NCBI GenBank assembly: GCA_016191165.1
Contig: JACPPF010000037.1
Span: 1-64,000, forward strand
Direction: 5' to 3'
Length of the DNA: 64,000 nucleotides
DNA from: Planctomycetota bacterium
Lineage (GTDB): Bacteria > Planctomycetota > Planctomycetia > Gemmatales > Gemmataceae
Shown: positions 57,209 through 64,000 of the stretch, in pieces
How the letters are laid out: every line of letters starts with the position of its first letter
How positions within the stretch are numbered: position 1 is the first letter of the stretch
Position numbers and translations under genes: made by a program
The notes under the pieces: model-generated
The model's database searches: none
Told to the model about the DNA's origin: nothing
The model's input: the letters and a program-made list of their open reading frames with translations, nothing else

Positions 57209-58021
57209 GGTCGTCCTTTCGCATGAGACCCGGCGTAGATTGATTGGCGCGCACCACCACCGTTGAGGCAGAATGTCTGCACAATTCACTCCTACTGGGT
57301 TGATGAACTTCCAGTGTCGATAGCGTGTTGGAACCCAACGGTTCGCACCCTCGGCTCCTCGCCGCAACTCCCGGGTTCGTGGAGTTGAGGCATGTTCTTG
57401 AATGATGGACAAAAGCGATTTGTGTGCCAAACCATGTGACGCCTCAAATAGTTGCTGTAACCCATTTTTGAATCAACACTTGCAACGGCACGTGCCGGCC
57501 CCAAACTTGATTATCGGCATCGCACGCCGCTCGATGAACGAGCAGGCCTCGCCAAACAATTGGGCATGAACGCAAGGGATTTGACGTGCAACTGCCGGCA
57601 AACTGGGGATTGGTCCGATTTGTTCACCGCAAAGAACGTGAAGAACGCTCAGAGAGCAAGAATAAGCCAAGCAACTTATAAGTAAAATAAACTATGTGTT
57701 GCTTTTTCAGTGGGATGGATCACCCCAACTCCGTTTCTCGGGATTCTCCGCGGTGATTTTTTTGGAGAATCTACTGCACGCGCTCGATATTGGCACATTG
57801 GTCACGAGCCGCGACCGTGAGGGAGCGGGAACAGGCCCAACGCTCCCCCACGGTCGCGGCTCGGGCAGTATGATCAGGATCATGGGATGAAACCCAAGTC
57901 TTAATCTTTGGGCGCGAAAAAACGAGGTCGTCCCAACGCAACCAGGGCTCCGCGGCGCGGGTCTGGCGTGTCAAGTTGATAATGGCTTTTTCCTGGTTCG
58001 TCGCCGGGACCCCGAGGGAAA
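57209..58021. other. 813-bp spacer upstream of the importer and downstream of the ParA pair
   Basis: No gene is convincing here; a 65-residue minus-strand frame at 57473-57670 looks like chance. The segment 57240-57500 is the leader or promoter zone for the importer, and AT-rich stretches around 57670-57700 could be promoter-like. A palindromic repeat sits at 57805-57863, near the end of the ParA-partner gene. Confidence 0.55.
57805..57863. repeat. palindromic repeat (AGCCGCGACCGTGAGGGAGCG type)
   Basis: CGAGCCGCGACCGTGAGGG... (57805-57827) and its inverted partner (57841-57863) pair at 22 of 23 positions, with a 13-base loop. It resembles a degenerate half copy at 5510-5536. Confidence 0.85.
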
Positions 58022-58537
58022 TCACGACGAGATATCCCCAGCCCGAAACTGCGTTCGCTCGTAGCTGCCCTTGCGCTCCTTGATCTTGCGCTTGAATTCG
58101 GCCAGGATTTCGTCCTTTTTTCGCGATTTGCTCGGCACCGTCGTGTCGACGGCCGCGGCCACCTCTTTGAGCTCGGCGATGGTCAATCCGCTCAGCGTGT
58201 CGATCTCCGCGTCGATGGCGGGGTATTCGAGCGTCGGGTCGGTGGCGCGGGCGTAGAGGGCCTGGAACTTCTGGGCCGCCTCTGCGACGGTCAGCTTCGG
58301 GGCCTTTGGCGTGCGCGGCCTGGCAACGCGGGCGGGCTTCTCCGGCAACCTGCCCGTGCGCACATACTCGTCGGCCAGGCGCAGGAAATCGTTGAACTCC
58401 GCGAGCGACTTGTCCTTGAACGGAGCAAGACACAACACCGCGCGGTCCAACTCCACCGCCACCTTGTCGCCAGCGCCCGCCGCACGCGCGAACGGAACGA
58501 TCTGGCTAAGAAACTGTTGCAACTCCGCGACTTTCAT
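58022..58537 (-). CDS. partner protein of the ParA-like ATPase
   Basis: The 171-residue protein is soluble, charged and rich in Ala, Lys and Glu, with two helical halves: FLSQIVPFARAAGAGDKVAVELDRAVLCLAPFKDKSLAEFNDFLRLADEY-like N-terminus and a SAP-like or HeH-like tail (LSGLTIAELKEVAAAVDTTVPSKSRKKDEILAEF). The tail would suit nucleic-acid or ParA binding. No named family was recognised. It begins within the last 32 bases of the upstream ParA-like gene, so it is translated together with it. A role as the ParB/adaptor partner is inferred only from this overlap. Confidence 0.82.
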   Translation of the reverse strand: MKVAELQQFLSQIVPFARAAGAGDKVAVELDRAVLCLAPFKDKSLAEFNDFLRLADEYVRTGRLPEKPARVARPRTPKAPKLTVAEAAQKFQALYARATDPTLEYPAIDAEIDTLSGLTIAELKEVAAAVDTTVPSKSRKKDEILAEFKRKIKERKGSYERTQFRAGDISS

Positions 58538-59984
58538 CGTGTTGGGCCCTTCTCTGTTCGATCTCGGCGATCAGTTCCTCAAAAATCGGGTACAGCGTGA
58601 CATCGAGCGCGGCAAAAGTGCGCTCGTCGGCGGCATCGGCGAAACGCGCGTTGGTCGGGACGAATCGCTCGAACAGGTGAACCGGCCCTTGCCACGCGTC
58701 GGCGCAGTTGTCACGCAACGTTTTCCAAACGCCGCGCTCGCGCGTGCTCAATTTGTCCTTGCGCCAGGCCCGGTTGCCAACGACACCCAGGATCGACATC
58801 TCGGCGCAAACCTGTTTCGCTTTCAAGCTATGGAGCCAGGCGAGCAGGCGCGGCACCGCCTCGGCGCTGGTGCGGTCGAGCAGCACCGGGATCAACACGA
58901 AATCGCACGCCGCCAGCGCGTTGATCGACGCCGGCGTCCAGCGCGGCGGGCAATCCAGCAGGACCATATCGAACCGGTTCTGGATCAGCGGATCGTGCAG
59001 AGCCGAGCGCAGGAGGTAACGCATGTCAAACGCATCCGGCTGGATGAGCCACTGCGCCTTGGCGTGTTCCTCGACGTCGGCGAGTTCTTCACTGGCGGCC
59101 AGAAGACACGAGCCGGCGTCGTCAAGATGTGTCAGGTTGTTCCAGGCGACGCGCGCGAAATCCCCGCGTGCCTTGAACACATTGGAGAGCAGCTTGCCGT
59201 CGCCGCGCGCGAGGTCCTTGATCCGTTCCAGCGGCAAGCAAAGATTGGTCAGCGAGGCCTGGTGATCGAGATCGACGACCAGCACTTTCTTGCCTTGCTG
59301 ACCAAAGACCGCGGCGAGGTTGGCGGTGAGGCTCGTCATGCCCACGCCCCCCTTGAGGTTGGTGACCGCGATGATCGGCGCCTGGCGATCCTCAAGAGGC
59401 TGAAACGGCGTCGCGCCCGCGCGCGGCGGCGCCTCCCAGATGCGGCCCTCCAGCGCCTCGATCGCCTTGACGTGATCCGTCTGCACGGCGAGTTGCTTCT
59501 TGTACGACACCACGACGGTCGTGGCCTTGCGCTTATACAGGTCCAACGCCTTCCGCGCGGCCTCAAGCTCGGCTCGCAGCGCTTCCGCGCCGCTCGACAT
59601 CTCGGTGTGATTCTGACCGGACTCCTGGACTTGCTTATTAAGTTGCTCGATGTCTTCCCGCAATTGCTTCTTTTCGCGCAGATGTTTCTTCCTGGTTGTT
59701 TCGATGGAATTGGCCAACTCCGCGGCCTGGCGTTCCTCCGCTTCGAGCTTCCGGGCGAGGGCCGCATTCTCGGCATCCTTGCGTGCGATCTCCGCATCCT
59801 TGCGATGAATCTCCACGTCCTTCTTCGCCAGCTCGGTGTCTGAATCTCGCTGTGGCAAAACCCAGCGCCGCAGCGTGTAGGCGCCAACCAGGGTGATAGC
59901 GACGCCGACAAAAAACGAGGCGATCACCTCCGCCTCATTGCGCAGCAGGTTCGTCAGGAAGTGGAACAACTCGAGCGGGTTCAT
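58506..59984 (-). CDS. membrane-anchored coiled-coil ParA/MinD-like protein lacking the P-loop lysine
   Basis: The 492-residue protein has one N-terminal membrane segment (EVIASFFVGVAITLVGAYTL), then about 130 residues of charged coiled coil (KKDVEIHRKDAEIARKDAEN..., KKHLREKKQLREDIEQLNKQ) and a ParA-type ATPase from about residue 200. The Walker A reads K211-GGVGMTS: the deviant signature Lys is kept, but M216 replaces the catalytic P-loop Lys. VVDLDHQASLT and MVLLDCPPRW, the Walker A' and B-like strands, are preserved. The unusual order TM-coiled coil-ATPase and the lost Lys suggest a structural or ATP-independent role in positioning. It overlaps the next gene by 32 bases. Confidence 0.85.
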   Translation of the reverse strand: MNPLELFHFLTNLLRNEAEVIASFFVGVAITLVGAYTLRRWVLPQRDSDTELAKKDVEIHRKDAEIARKDAENAALARKLEAEERQAAELANSIETTRKKHLREKKQLREDIEQLNKQVQESGQNHTEMSSGAEALRAELEAARKALDLYKRKATTVVVSYKKQLAVQTDHVKAIEALEGRIWEAPPRAGATPFQPLEDRQAPIIAVTNLKGGVGMTSLTANLAAVFGQQGKKVLVVDLDHQASLTNLCLPLERIKDLARGDGKLLSNVFKARGDFARVAWNNLTHLDDAGSCLLAASEELADVEEHAKAQWLIQPDAFDMRYLLRSALHDPLIQNRFDMVLLDCPPRWTPASINALAACDFVLIPVLLDRTSAEAVPRLLAWLHSLKAKQVCAEMSILGVVGNRAWRKDKLSTRERGVWKTLRDNCADAWQGPVHLFERFVPTNARFADAADERTFAALDVTLYPIFEELIAEIEQRRAQHDESRGVATVS

Positions 59985-60075
59985 CGATCGCGATCTCGGC
60001 GTGGCGATTTTCCGTCATTGTGACCCGCAACATCGCGCGCGGCAAGCGGCTTTTCGAAGAAAGTCGGCGTTTCGA

Positions 60076-60708
60076 TCAACTTAGCAAGCAACCGACACCA
60101 TTTCGAATGGACGTTCCAGTCTCGATCGCAAAGTACTCCCAGCCGCGCCAGCGTGCCTCTTTCCGGATGTCAACCCCCGCCGCATCCAGCGAAAACGCGG
60201 GCAACACCAGATGTTCGTTTTTGAGGAGAAAGCATGGCGTCTTGCGGCCACGCACCTTGATGGCTGGATGCCAGTGGCCCATCACGGCGCGCCTGGCCTC
60301 GACCGGCTGGTCGCCATGCACGATCTGCCAGCCGGCCAGGTCGTAGCCTCCCGCAAAGGTCGGCAGCGCCGTGGTGTCGATGCCGCGATCATGGTTGCCT
60401 GGAATGAGCCCAAGAAAATCGATGTGAGCCTGCTTCAAGACCGCGCTGAATTGCTGATACAATTCGGGATCAAAACCCCGCTCGAACAGATCGCCCGCGA
60501 CGAGCAAGCCGCGCAGATTCACCGCGCGTGCGGCATCGAGGAGCGGCTGCATCTCCTCGGCAACGGCACGCAGCGGGACCGCATCCCCCTGGCGCTGGCG
60601 GGCGGCGCTGTACCCCAGATGCACGTCGGCAATCACGGCCGTCGCACTTGGCTCGTGCAGAGCGATCCGCTGCGGCAGCAAACGCCAGGTGTTGAACAGC
60701 AATGGCAT
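60076..60708 (-). CDS. pdeM: ligase-associated metallophosphoesterase PdeM
   Basis: The 210-residue enzyme has calcineurin-type motifs: DVHLG, GDLFERGFD, PGNHDRG, HGD and GHWHP, in the order of the PdeM family. It lies 12 bases downstream of lhr; that pair often occurs with LigD-type ligases in bacterial DNA-damage clusters. It hydrolyses phosphodiesters, possibly of damaged nucleic-acid ends. No ligase is visible in this window. It continues the lhr transcript. Confidence 0.93.
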   Translation of the reverse strand: MPLLFNTWRLLPQRIALHEPSATAVIADVHLGYSAARQRQGDAVPLRAVAEEMQPLLDAARAVNLRGLLVAGDLFERGFDPELYQQFSAVLKQAHIDFLGLIPGNHDRGIDTTALPTFAGGYDLAGWQIVHGDQPVEARRAVMGHWHPAIKVRGRKTPCFLLKNEHLVLPAFSLDAAGVDIRKEARWRGWEYFAIETGTSIRNGVGCLLS

Positions 60709-60720
60709 CGGAATCCCATT

Positions 60721-63342
60721 TCAGCGAGCGCCGTCAGGCAGGAAAGCCTGACCTGCGGCGGGGGCGAAACCCGCCGCTCGTTGCATCAAGGTTTCACCAA
60801 ACGGCGATGGCTTCGCCAAATGCCGCACGCGAATCGGCATCCGGGCGAGCGCCTCGGCAAACGCCAGCGCGCCGGCAAGGTCGCACGTCGTGGTAATCGC
60901 CTCCGCCTGGGCTTGCCTTAGGAGCACGAAGTTCGGGCAGCGAGCGCGAACCTGCTCAAACAGCCGGCGCTCGGTCCAGTCTTTGCCGCCGACTTTGCGC
61001 TTGAGGCCGGCGGGGTTGCGCAGGATCATCAGGCCTGTCTGCGCGATCCGCCCGAACTGCTGCTTAAGGAGGTCGCTGCCCTGCAAGTGTTCGTAGAAGT
61101 CACGCTCCAGGTGAACCGTCGACCAGTGCTCGCGCCAAAGATCAGCGGACGCAAGCGCCGGCTCGAACGCCATCACATAGACGCCGAGATCGGCAGCCAG
61201 CGCCAGACAGGGTTTGCTCTTGGCGCGTTGCCAGCGCTGAGCGAGAACGCGTGCGAGCGTTTCGTTGCTCGAGCGGGGTAAAGGGGTGTGTACGAAATAC
61301 TCCGTACATGCCTGCATCGCGACGCATTCGATCGTCAGCGCGCAAAGAGTCGGAATCTCGCTGGTCGATTCCTGTTCGCCAACGTAATCGGTCAAGGCGC
61401 CGATGGCGGGCTGGTCGAGTCGATAGTCGGTGCGCAGCCAGGCGGCCAGGTCACCATCGCGCAACATTTCGCCCGCCTGGGCCCGGAACAGGAAGATTCG
61501 CCGGGCCAGTTCGCCTGGCATCGGCACCCCCGTACCCAGCCAGCGCGGCGCCTGCGGTCTGCCAAACACTTCCTCCACGACCAGCTCGACGGCGCCGCGT
61601 TTCTTTAGCTCCAGGCATCGGCCATCGAGAACGAATCGATCACCAAGCTCCAAACGGTCGGCATAGACCTGATCGACCTCGCCAAGTGTTTTGGTGTCGG
61701 CGTCCTCGTGGGCTGACTCGCGCAGGCGGATGACGCACGCGTCCTCGCTCAGGATCGTGCCCAGGTTGCGGCGGAGCAGTTTGGCCGTGCGGTCGTCCGC
61801 GATGGTGAAGCGTCCGTCGTCCCAGCGCAGGCGGGCCGGCAGCCAGGTCGTGCCGTCGCGCAGTCGGCCCGAAAGATAGTCGAGGCAATCCTGAAAAACG
61901 TCCCACGCCAGGTGGCGGAAGGGAAACGCCTTTTGAAGCAATGCAAACGTCGCGCCCGGCGTTGCCCAGCCAGTCATGGCGATGCCGACGATCTGCTGGC
62001 AGAGCACGTCGAGCGGTGCATTTGCAAAGCGCACCGGTTCAATCTGCCCCGCGCAACCGCTGTCGGCGGTGACGACGGCTTCGAGCAATTCGCCCGCCGA
62101 AGCAGTCAGGAGCAAGCCGCGGCGCGGCGCGTCGGGGCGATGTCCCGACCGGCCCACGCGCTGCAACAACCGCACGACCGCGCCGGGGGGATGCACGAAG
62201 ACGACCAGATCGACCGAACCGATGTCGATGCCCAACTCCAGACTCGTGCTACTGACGATCGCCCACAGCCGCCCCTGTTTCATCCGGCGTTCGACGCTGC
62301 GGCGCCGGGCCGCGGACAGGGCGGAGTGATGCACTGCGATGTCGTCCCAGCGTTCCGGATAGCGGCGCCGCAGCGCCCAGGTAAGCCGTTCCGCGAGGTT
62401 GCGCGTGTTCGTGAACAGGAGCGTTGTGCGATTTGTCGACAACTCAGGCTCGATCCGGTCGAGCAAGGCGGCGATCCAGCCTGCGCCGCTCGCCGCTTGG
62501 GTGAGGGTGGGCTCGGTGCCGGCACGTTCGTCAGACTCGCCGGTCGTTGGGGCTTCCGCCCTCACCCCCGGCCCATCTCTCAGAGGGAGAGGGGAGCAAA
62601 ACTCAAAAAGCGGCTCGATGACGAAATGCTTTTCCGTGCGGTCCGCAATCGACGCCACGGTACACGAACGACCAACCCCGACCAGGTATTCCGCGACGTT
62701 CTCCAACGGGGCGCAGGTTGCCGACAGGCCGATACGCTGGGACGGGGTTGGCGTGAGCGTGTCGAGGCGCTCGAGGCTGCACGCGAGATCGGCGCCGCGT
62801 TTGGCGCCGATGAGTGCGTGAATCTCATCGACGACGACCCAGCGCAAGGATCGGAAAACCGCCTGCCAATCGGGCTGCGCCAGCATCTGGGCGAAGCTCT
62901 CCGGTGTCGTCAACAGGATCGCGGGCGGATCGGTGAGTTGCCGTTGGCGAATGCGCCAGGATGTGTCGCCGGTTCGCAAACCAATCCGAAGGTCAATCGA
63001 TGTGGTTTCCCGCAGCGAGCGTACCGCCTGTTTGAGGTTGGCGCGTACATCCCGTACCAGCGCCTTGAGCGGCGCCACGTACAGGCAGCGAAGCCCTGTT
63101 GCCGAATCGGTCAGCAGATGATTGAGTAGGGGCACAAACGCCGCCAGCGTCTTGCCGCTGCCGGTCGGCGCGGACAGGAGCAGGTTCCGCCCAAGGGCGA
63201 TGGTCGGCCAGGCGCAGCGCTGGGCGGGGGTCGGAACGCCGAACGTGGTCGCAAACCAGGCCCGCACCTTGGGTGTCAGGCCATGCTCGGCGACTTCGCG
63301 CGACGGCGGGATCGTCAGGAAGTGGATCGCATCCTTGGCCAT
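60721..63342 (-). CDS. lhr: Lhr-type ATP-dependent DNA helicase
   Basis: The start at 63342 follows AAGGA by 5 bases; the TTG at 63345 gives only one more residue. The 873-residue protein shows motif I SAPTGSGKTLAAFVPLLN, motif II DEIHAL, motif III LSAT and motif VI LLQRVGRSGHRPDAPRRG, the arrangement of Lhr-core helicases. FYEHLQGSDLLKQQFGRIAQTGLMILRNPAG in the C-terminal part matches the Lhr-specific domain. It unwinds RNA-DNA hybrids or forked DNA in repair. Near residues 249-262 (FCSPLPLRDGPGVRAEA) the sequence is an in-frame copy of a DNA repeat. Confidence 0.95.
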   Translation of the reverse strand: MAKDAIHFLTIPPSREVAEHGLTPKVRAWFATTFGVPTPAQRCAWPTIALGRNLLLSAPTGSGKTLAAFVPLLNHLLTDSATGLRCLYVAPLKALVRDVRANLKQAVRSLRETTSIDLRIGLRTGDTSWRIRQRQLTDPPAILLTTPESFAQMLAQPDWQAVFRSLRWVVVDEIHALIGAKRGADLACSLERLDTLTPTPSQRIGLSATCAPLENVAEYLVGVGRSCTVASIADRTEKHFVIEPLFEFCSPLPLRDGPGVRAEAPTTGESDERAGTEPTLTQAASGAGWIAALLDRIEPELSTNRTTLLFTNTRNLAERLTWALRRRYPERWDDIAVHHSALSAARRRSVERRMKQGRLWAIVSSTSLELGIDIGSVDLVVFVHPPGAVVRLLQRVGRSGHRPDAPRRGLLLTASAGELLEAVVTADSGCAGQIEPVRFANAPLDVLCQQIVGIAMTGWATPGATFALLQKAFPFRHLAWDVFQDCLDYLSGRLRDGTTWLPARLRWDDGRFTIADDRTAKLLRRNLGTILSEDACVIRLRESAHEDADTKTLGEVDQVYADRLELGDRFVLDGRCLELKKRGAVELVVEEVFGRPQAPRWLGTGVPMPGELARRIFLFRAQAGEMLRDGDLAAWLRTDYRLDQPAIGALTDYVGEQESTSEIPTLCALTIECVAMQACTEYFVHTPLPRSSNETLARVLAQRWQRAKSKPCLALAADLGVYVMAFEPALASADLWREHWSTVHLERDFYEHLQGSDLLKQQFGRIAQTGLMILRNPAGLKRKVGGKDWTERRLFEQVRARCPNFVLLRQAQAEAITTTCDLAGALAFAEALARMPIRVRHLAKPSPFGETLMQRAAGFAPAAGQAFLPDGAR
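62559..62596. repeat. intragenic copy of the palindromic repeat in lhr
   Basis: The plus strand reads CCCTCACCCCCGGCCCATCT... GGGGAGC and is nearly the inverse of the repeat at 42522-42562. In lhr it is read in frame as residues 249-262 and probably forms an exposed loop. Confidence 0.75.
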
Positions 63343-63425
63343 CAACGTCCTTGCGAGAAGGAATTACCTGGGAGGCATTGTAGCGACGGACCAATTTCAG
63401 GCAGGGTGATTCTTCCGCTCGCCGG

Positions 63426-64000
63426 TCAGAAGGGTTTTTCGACAATCCGCTCATCTGGCCGACGTGGCGTAGGTTCATGACGAAGTTGGTCCCGGTTTTC
63501 CCATGCCTCGCGCAACTCGGCGACGAATTGGCGATACTCCTCCTCGGGATACAGGTTCATGGGAATCACATACGCCTGAATCGACGCGATGTAGACGAAT
63601 ACGTATTGCTCATTTCCAACGATCCTTTCGATCGCCCGTAGATCAATGGAACACTGAATCAATTCCGTATTCATCAAGAGTCGTCCATCCCTCAACTCCA
63701 TTTCGCGCCAGCCCAGCATGGTGCGATTACTCCCCTCGGCCATGAGCCGTCGCAGATTATATTCCATGGCCAGGTTTTGGATCCAGCGAATTGCGAGGAT
63801 CCAGGCGCTGGAGATGCCTGCGAGGAAGATACCAGAAAAAAGGTACTTGACGATGAGGATTTCGGGATCCTCCCACGCTAGCTCGCCTACCAACGGCCAA
63901 AAAAGCACAACGGCCATGCCGAGCGGTAACACGGCGGCAAGGAGAAGACGCTGTCTGCGCGACGTCGGCGAGTTGGCGTGATGAAAACGCAGGAAAGCGA
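63426..64000 (-). CDS. YcxB-like membrane protein, 5' end beyond the window
   Basis: The visible 191 codons encode two hydrophobic segments (AVLPLGMAVVLFWPLVG and ILIVKYLFSGIFLAGISSAW) and a soluble tail with RTMLGWREMELRDGRLLMNTE and IERIVGNEQYVFVYIASIQAYVIPMN, the YcxB C-terminal pattern. The frame stays open to the window end with AFLRFHHANSPTSRRQRLLL, so the gene starts outside; a start inside at 63932 (GTG) would cut the usual N-terminal part. Function unknown. A spacer of about 80 bases separates it from lhr. Confidence 0.75.
   Translation of the reverse strand, partial: AFLRFHHANSPTSRRQRLLLAAVLPLGMAVVLFWPLVGELAWEDPEILIVKYLFSGIFLAGISSAWILAIRWIQNLAMEYNLRRLMAEGSNRTMLGWREMELRDGRLLMNTELIQCSIDLRAIERIVGNEQYVFVYIASIQAYVIPMNLYPEEEYRQFVAELREAWENRDQLRHEPTPRRPDERIVEKPF

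Noticed and set aside
57209-57430. long N-terminal extension of the solute-binding protein
   Set aside because: A Tat signal with lipobox and a GAAAGGA site support the GTG start at 57208; the extension lacks any domain character.
57473-57670. 65-residue minus-strand open frame in the 57209-58021 spacer
   Set aside because: No ribosome binding site or family pattern, Cys-rich by chance, and the context is a leader region.
1-64000. tRNA, rRNA, CRISPR array or transposase genes
   Set aside because: No clover-leaf-like, rRNA-like or repeat-spacer pattern and no DDE or Y1/HUH transposase motifs were seen by eye.

Overview
The window is GC-rich chromosomal DNA from a planctomycete, most likely a member of the Gemmataceae. 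The evidence is the set of lineage-typical families (DUF1501, two-domain DUF1080, DUF1571, DUF4058, YdjY lipoprotein, RraA-like proteins), a giant Ig-repeat protein opening with the planctomycete-type LEDRIVP motif, many Sec, Tat and lipoprotein signals, and a dense population of palindromic intergenic repeats. I saw no rRNA, tRNA, CRISPR array, phage genes or transposase.

Layout. 1-9900 holds a small XRE regulator, a GtrA membrane protein, DUF1080 and DUF1571 secreted proteins, a GT4 glycosyltransferase, DUF4058, and a di-heme cytochrome c peroxidase with secreted neighbours. 9874-12209 (minus) holds an esterase with a translationally coupled 60-residue gene, a UbiA/MqnP prenyltransferase and a helix-hairpin-helix protein. 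12737-21091 holds a 1111-residue TPR protein, an ABC exporter with badly degraded ATP-binding motifs, and an nadK-acyP-ABC2 permease run. 21205-27451 holds a ceramidase-like protein, a CBM9 protein, a YejM-like membrane sulfatase-fold enzyme and an orphan protein. 27464-30850 is a seven-repeat surface protein ending in a transglutaminase-like domain. 31032-38689 is mostly housekeeping or metabolism: HDAC-like deacetylase, SGNH hydrolase, RraA, polyprenyl diphosphate synthase, moaC with a YdjY lipoprotein, and citrate synthase.

38690-40227 is a graveyard of two toxin-antitoxin modules. A PIN toxin is frameshifted and has lost its stop, so it reads into citrate synthase. A ParE toxin is split by a palindromic element and a 39-bp tandem duplication. 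A stray copy of the end of a DUF1501 gene lies beside them, and an intact DUF1501 gene follows.

43374-52833 is the most interesting region: eight co-directional genes encoding a flippase, a DUF1932-type dehydrogenase, an RraA-like protein, an Fe(II)/2-oxoglutarate-oxygenase-like protein with a C-terminal winged-helix-like tail, two different ATP-grasp ligases and two BioF2/CelD-type acyltransferases. The combination resembles a pathway that builds and exports an amide-linked small molecule or envelope modification, and I do not recognise it as a described cluster.

53262-57208 encodes a nitrate/bicarbonate/taurine-type ABC importer. 58022-59984 encodes a membrane-anchored coiled-coil ParA-like protein whose P-loop lysine is replaced by methionine, with an overlapping partner gene. 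60076-63342 is the pdeM-lhr DNA-repair pair. The last gene, YcxB-like, runs off the window end.

Several families of palindromic repeats (family A: GAAGCGTAAGCGA-type arms; family B: variable stem around the conserved 11-nt loop GAGCGCAGCGA; and others with perfect arms up to 27 bp) fill most gene borders. One family has entered two genes in frame.
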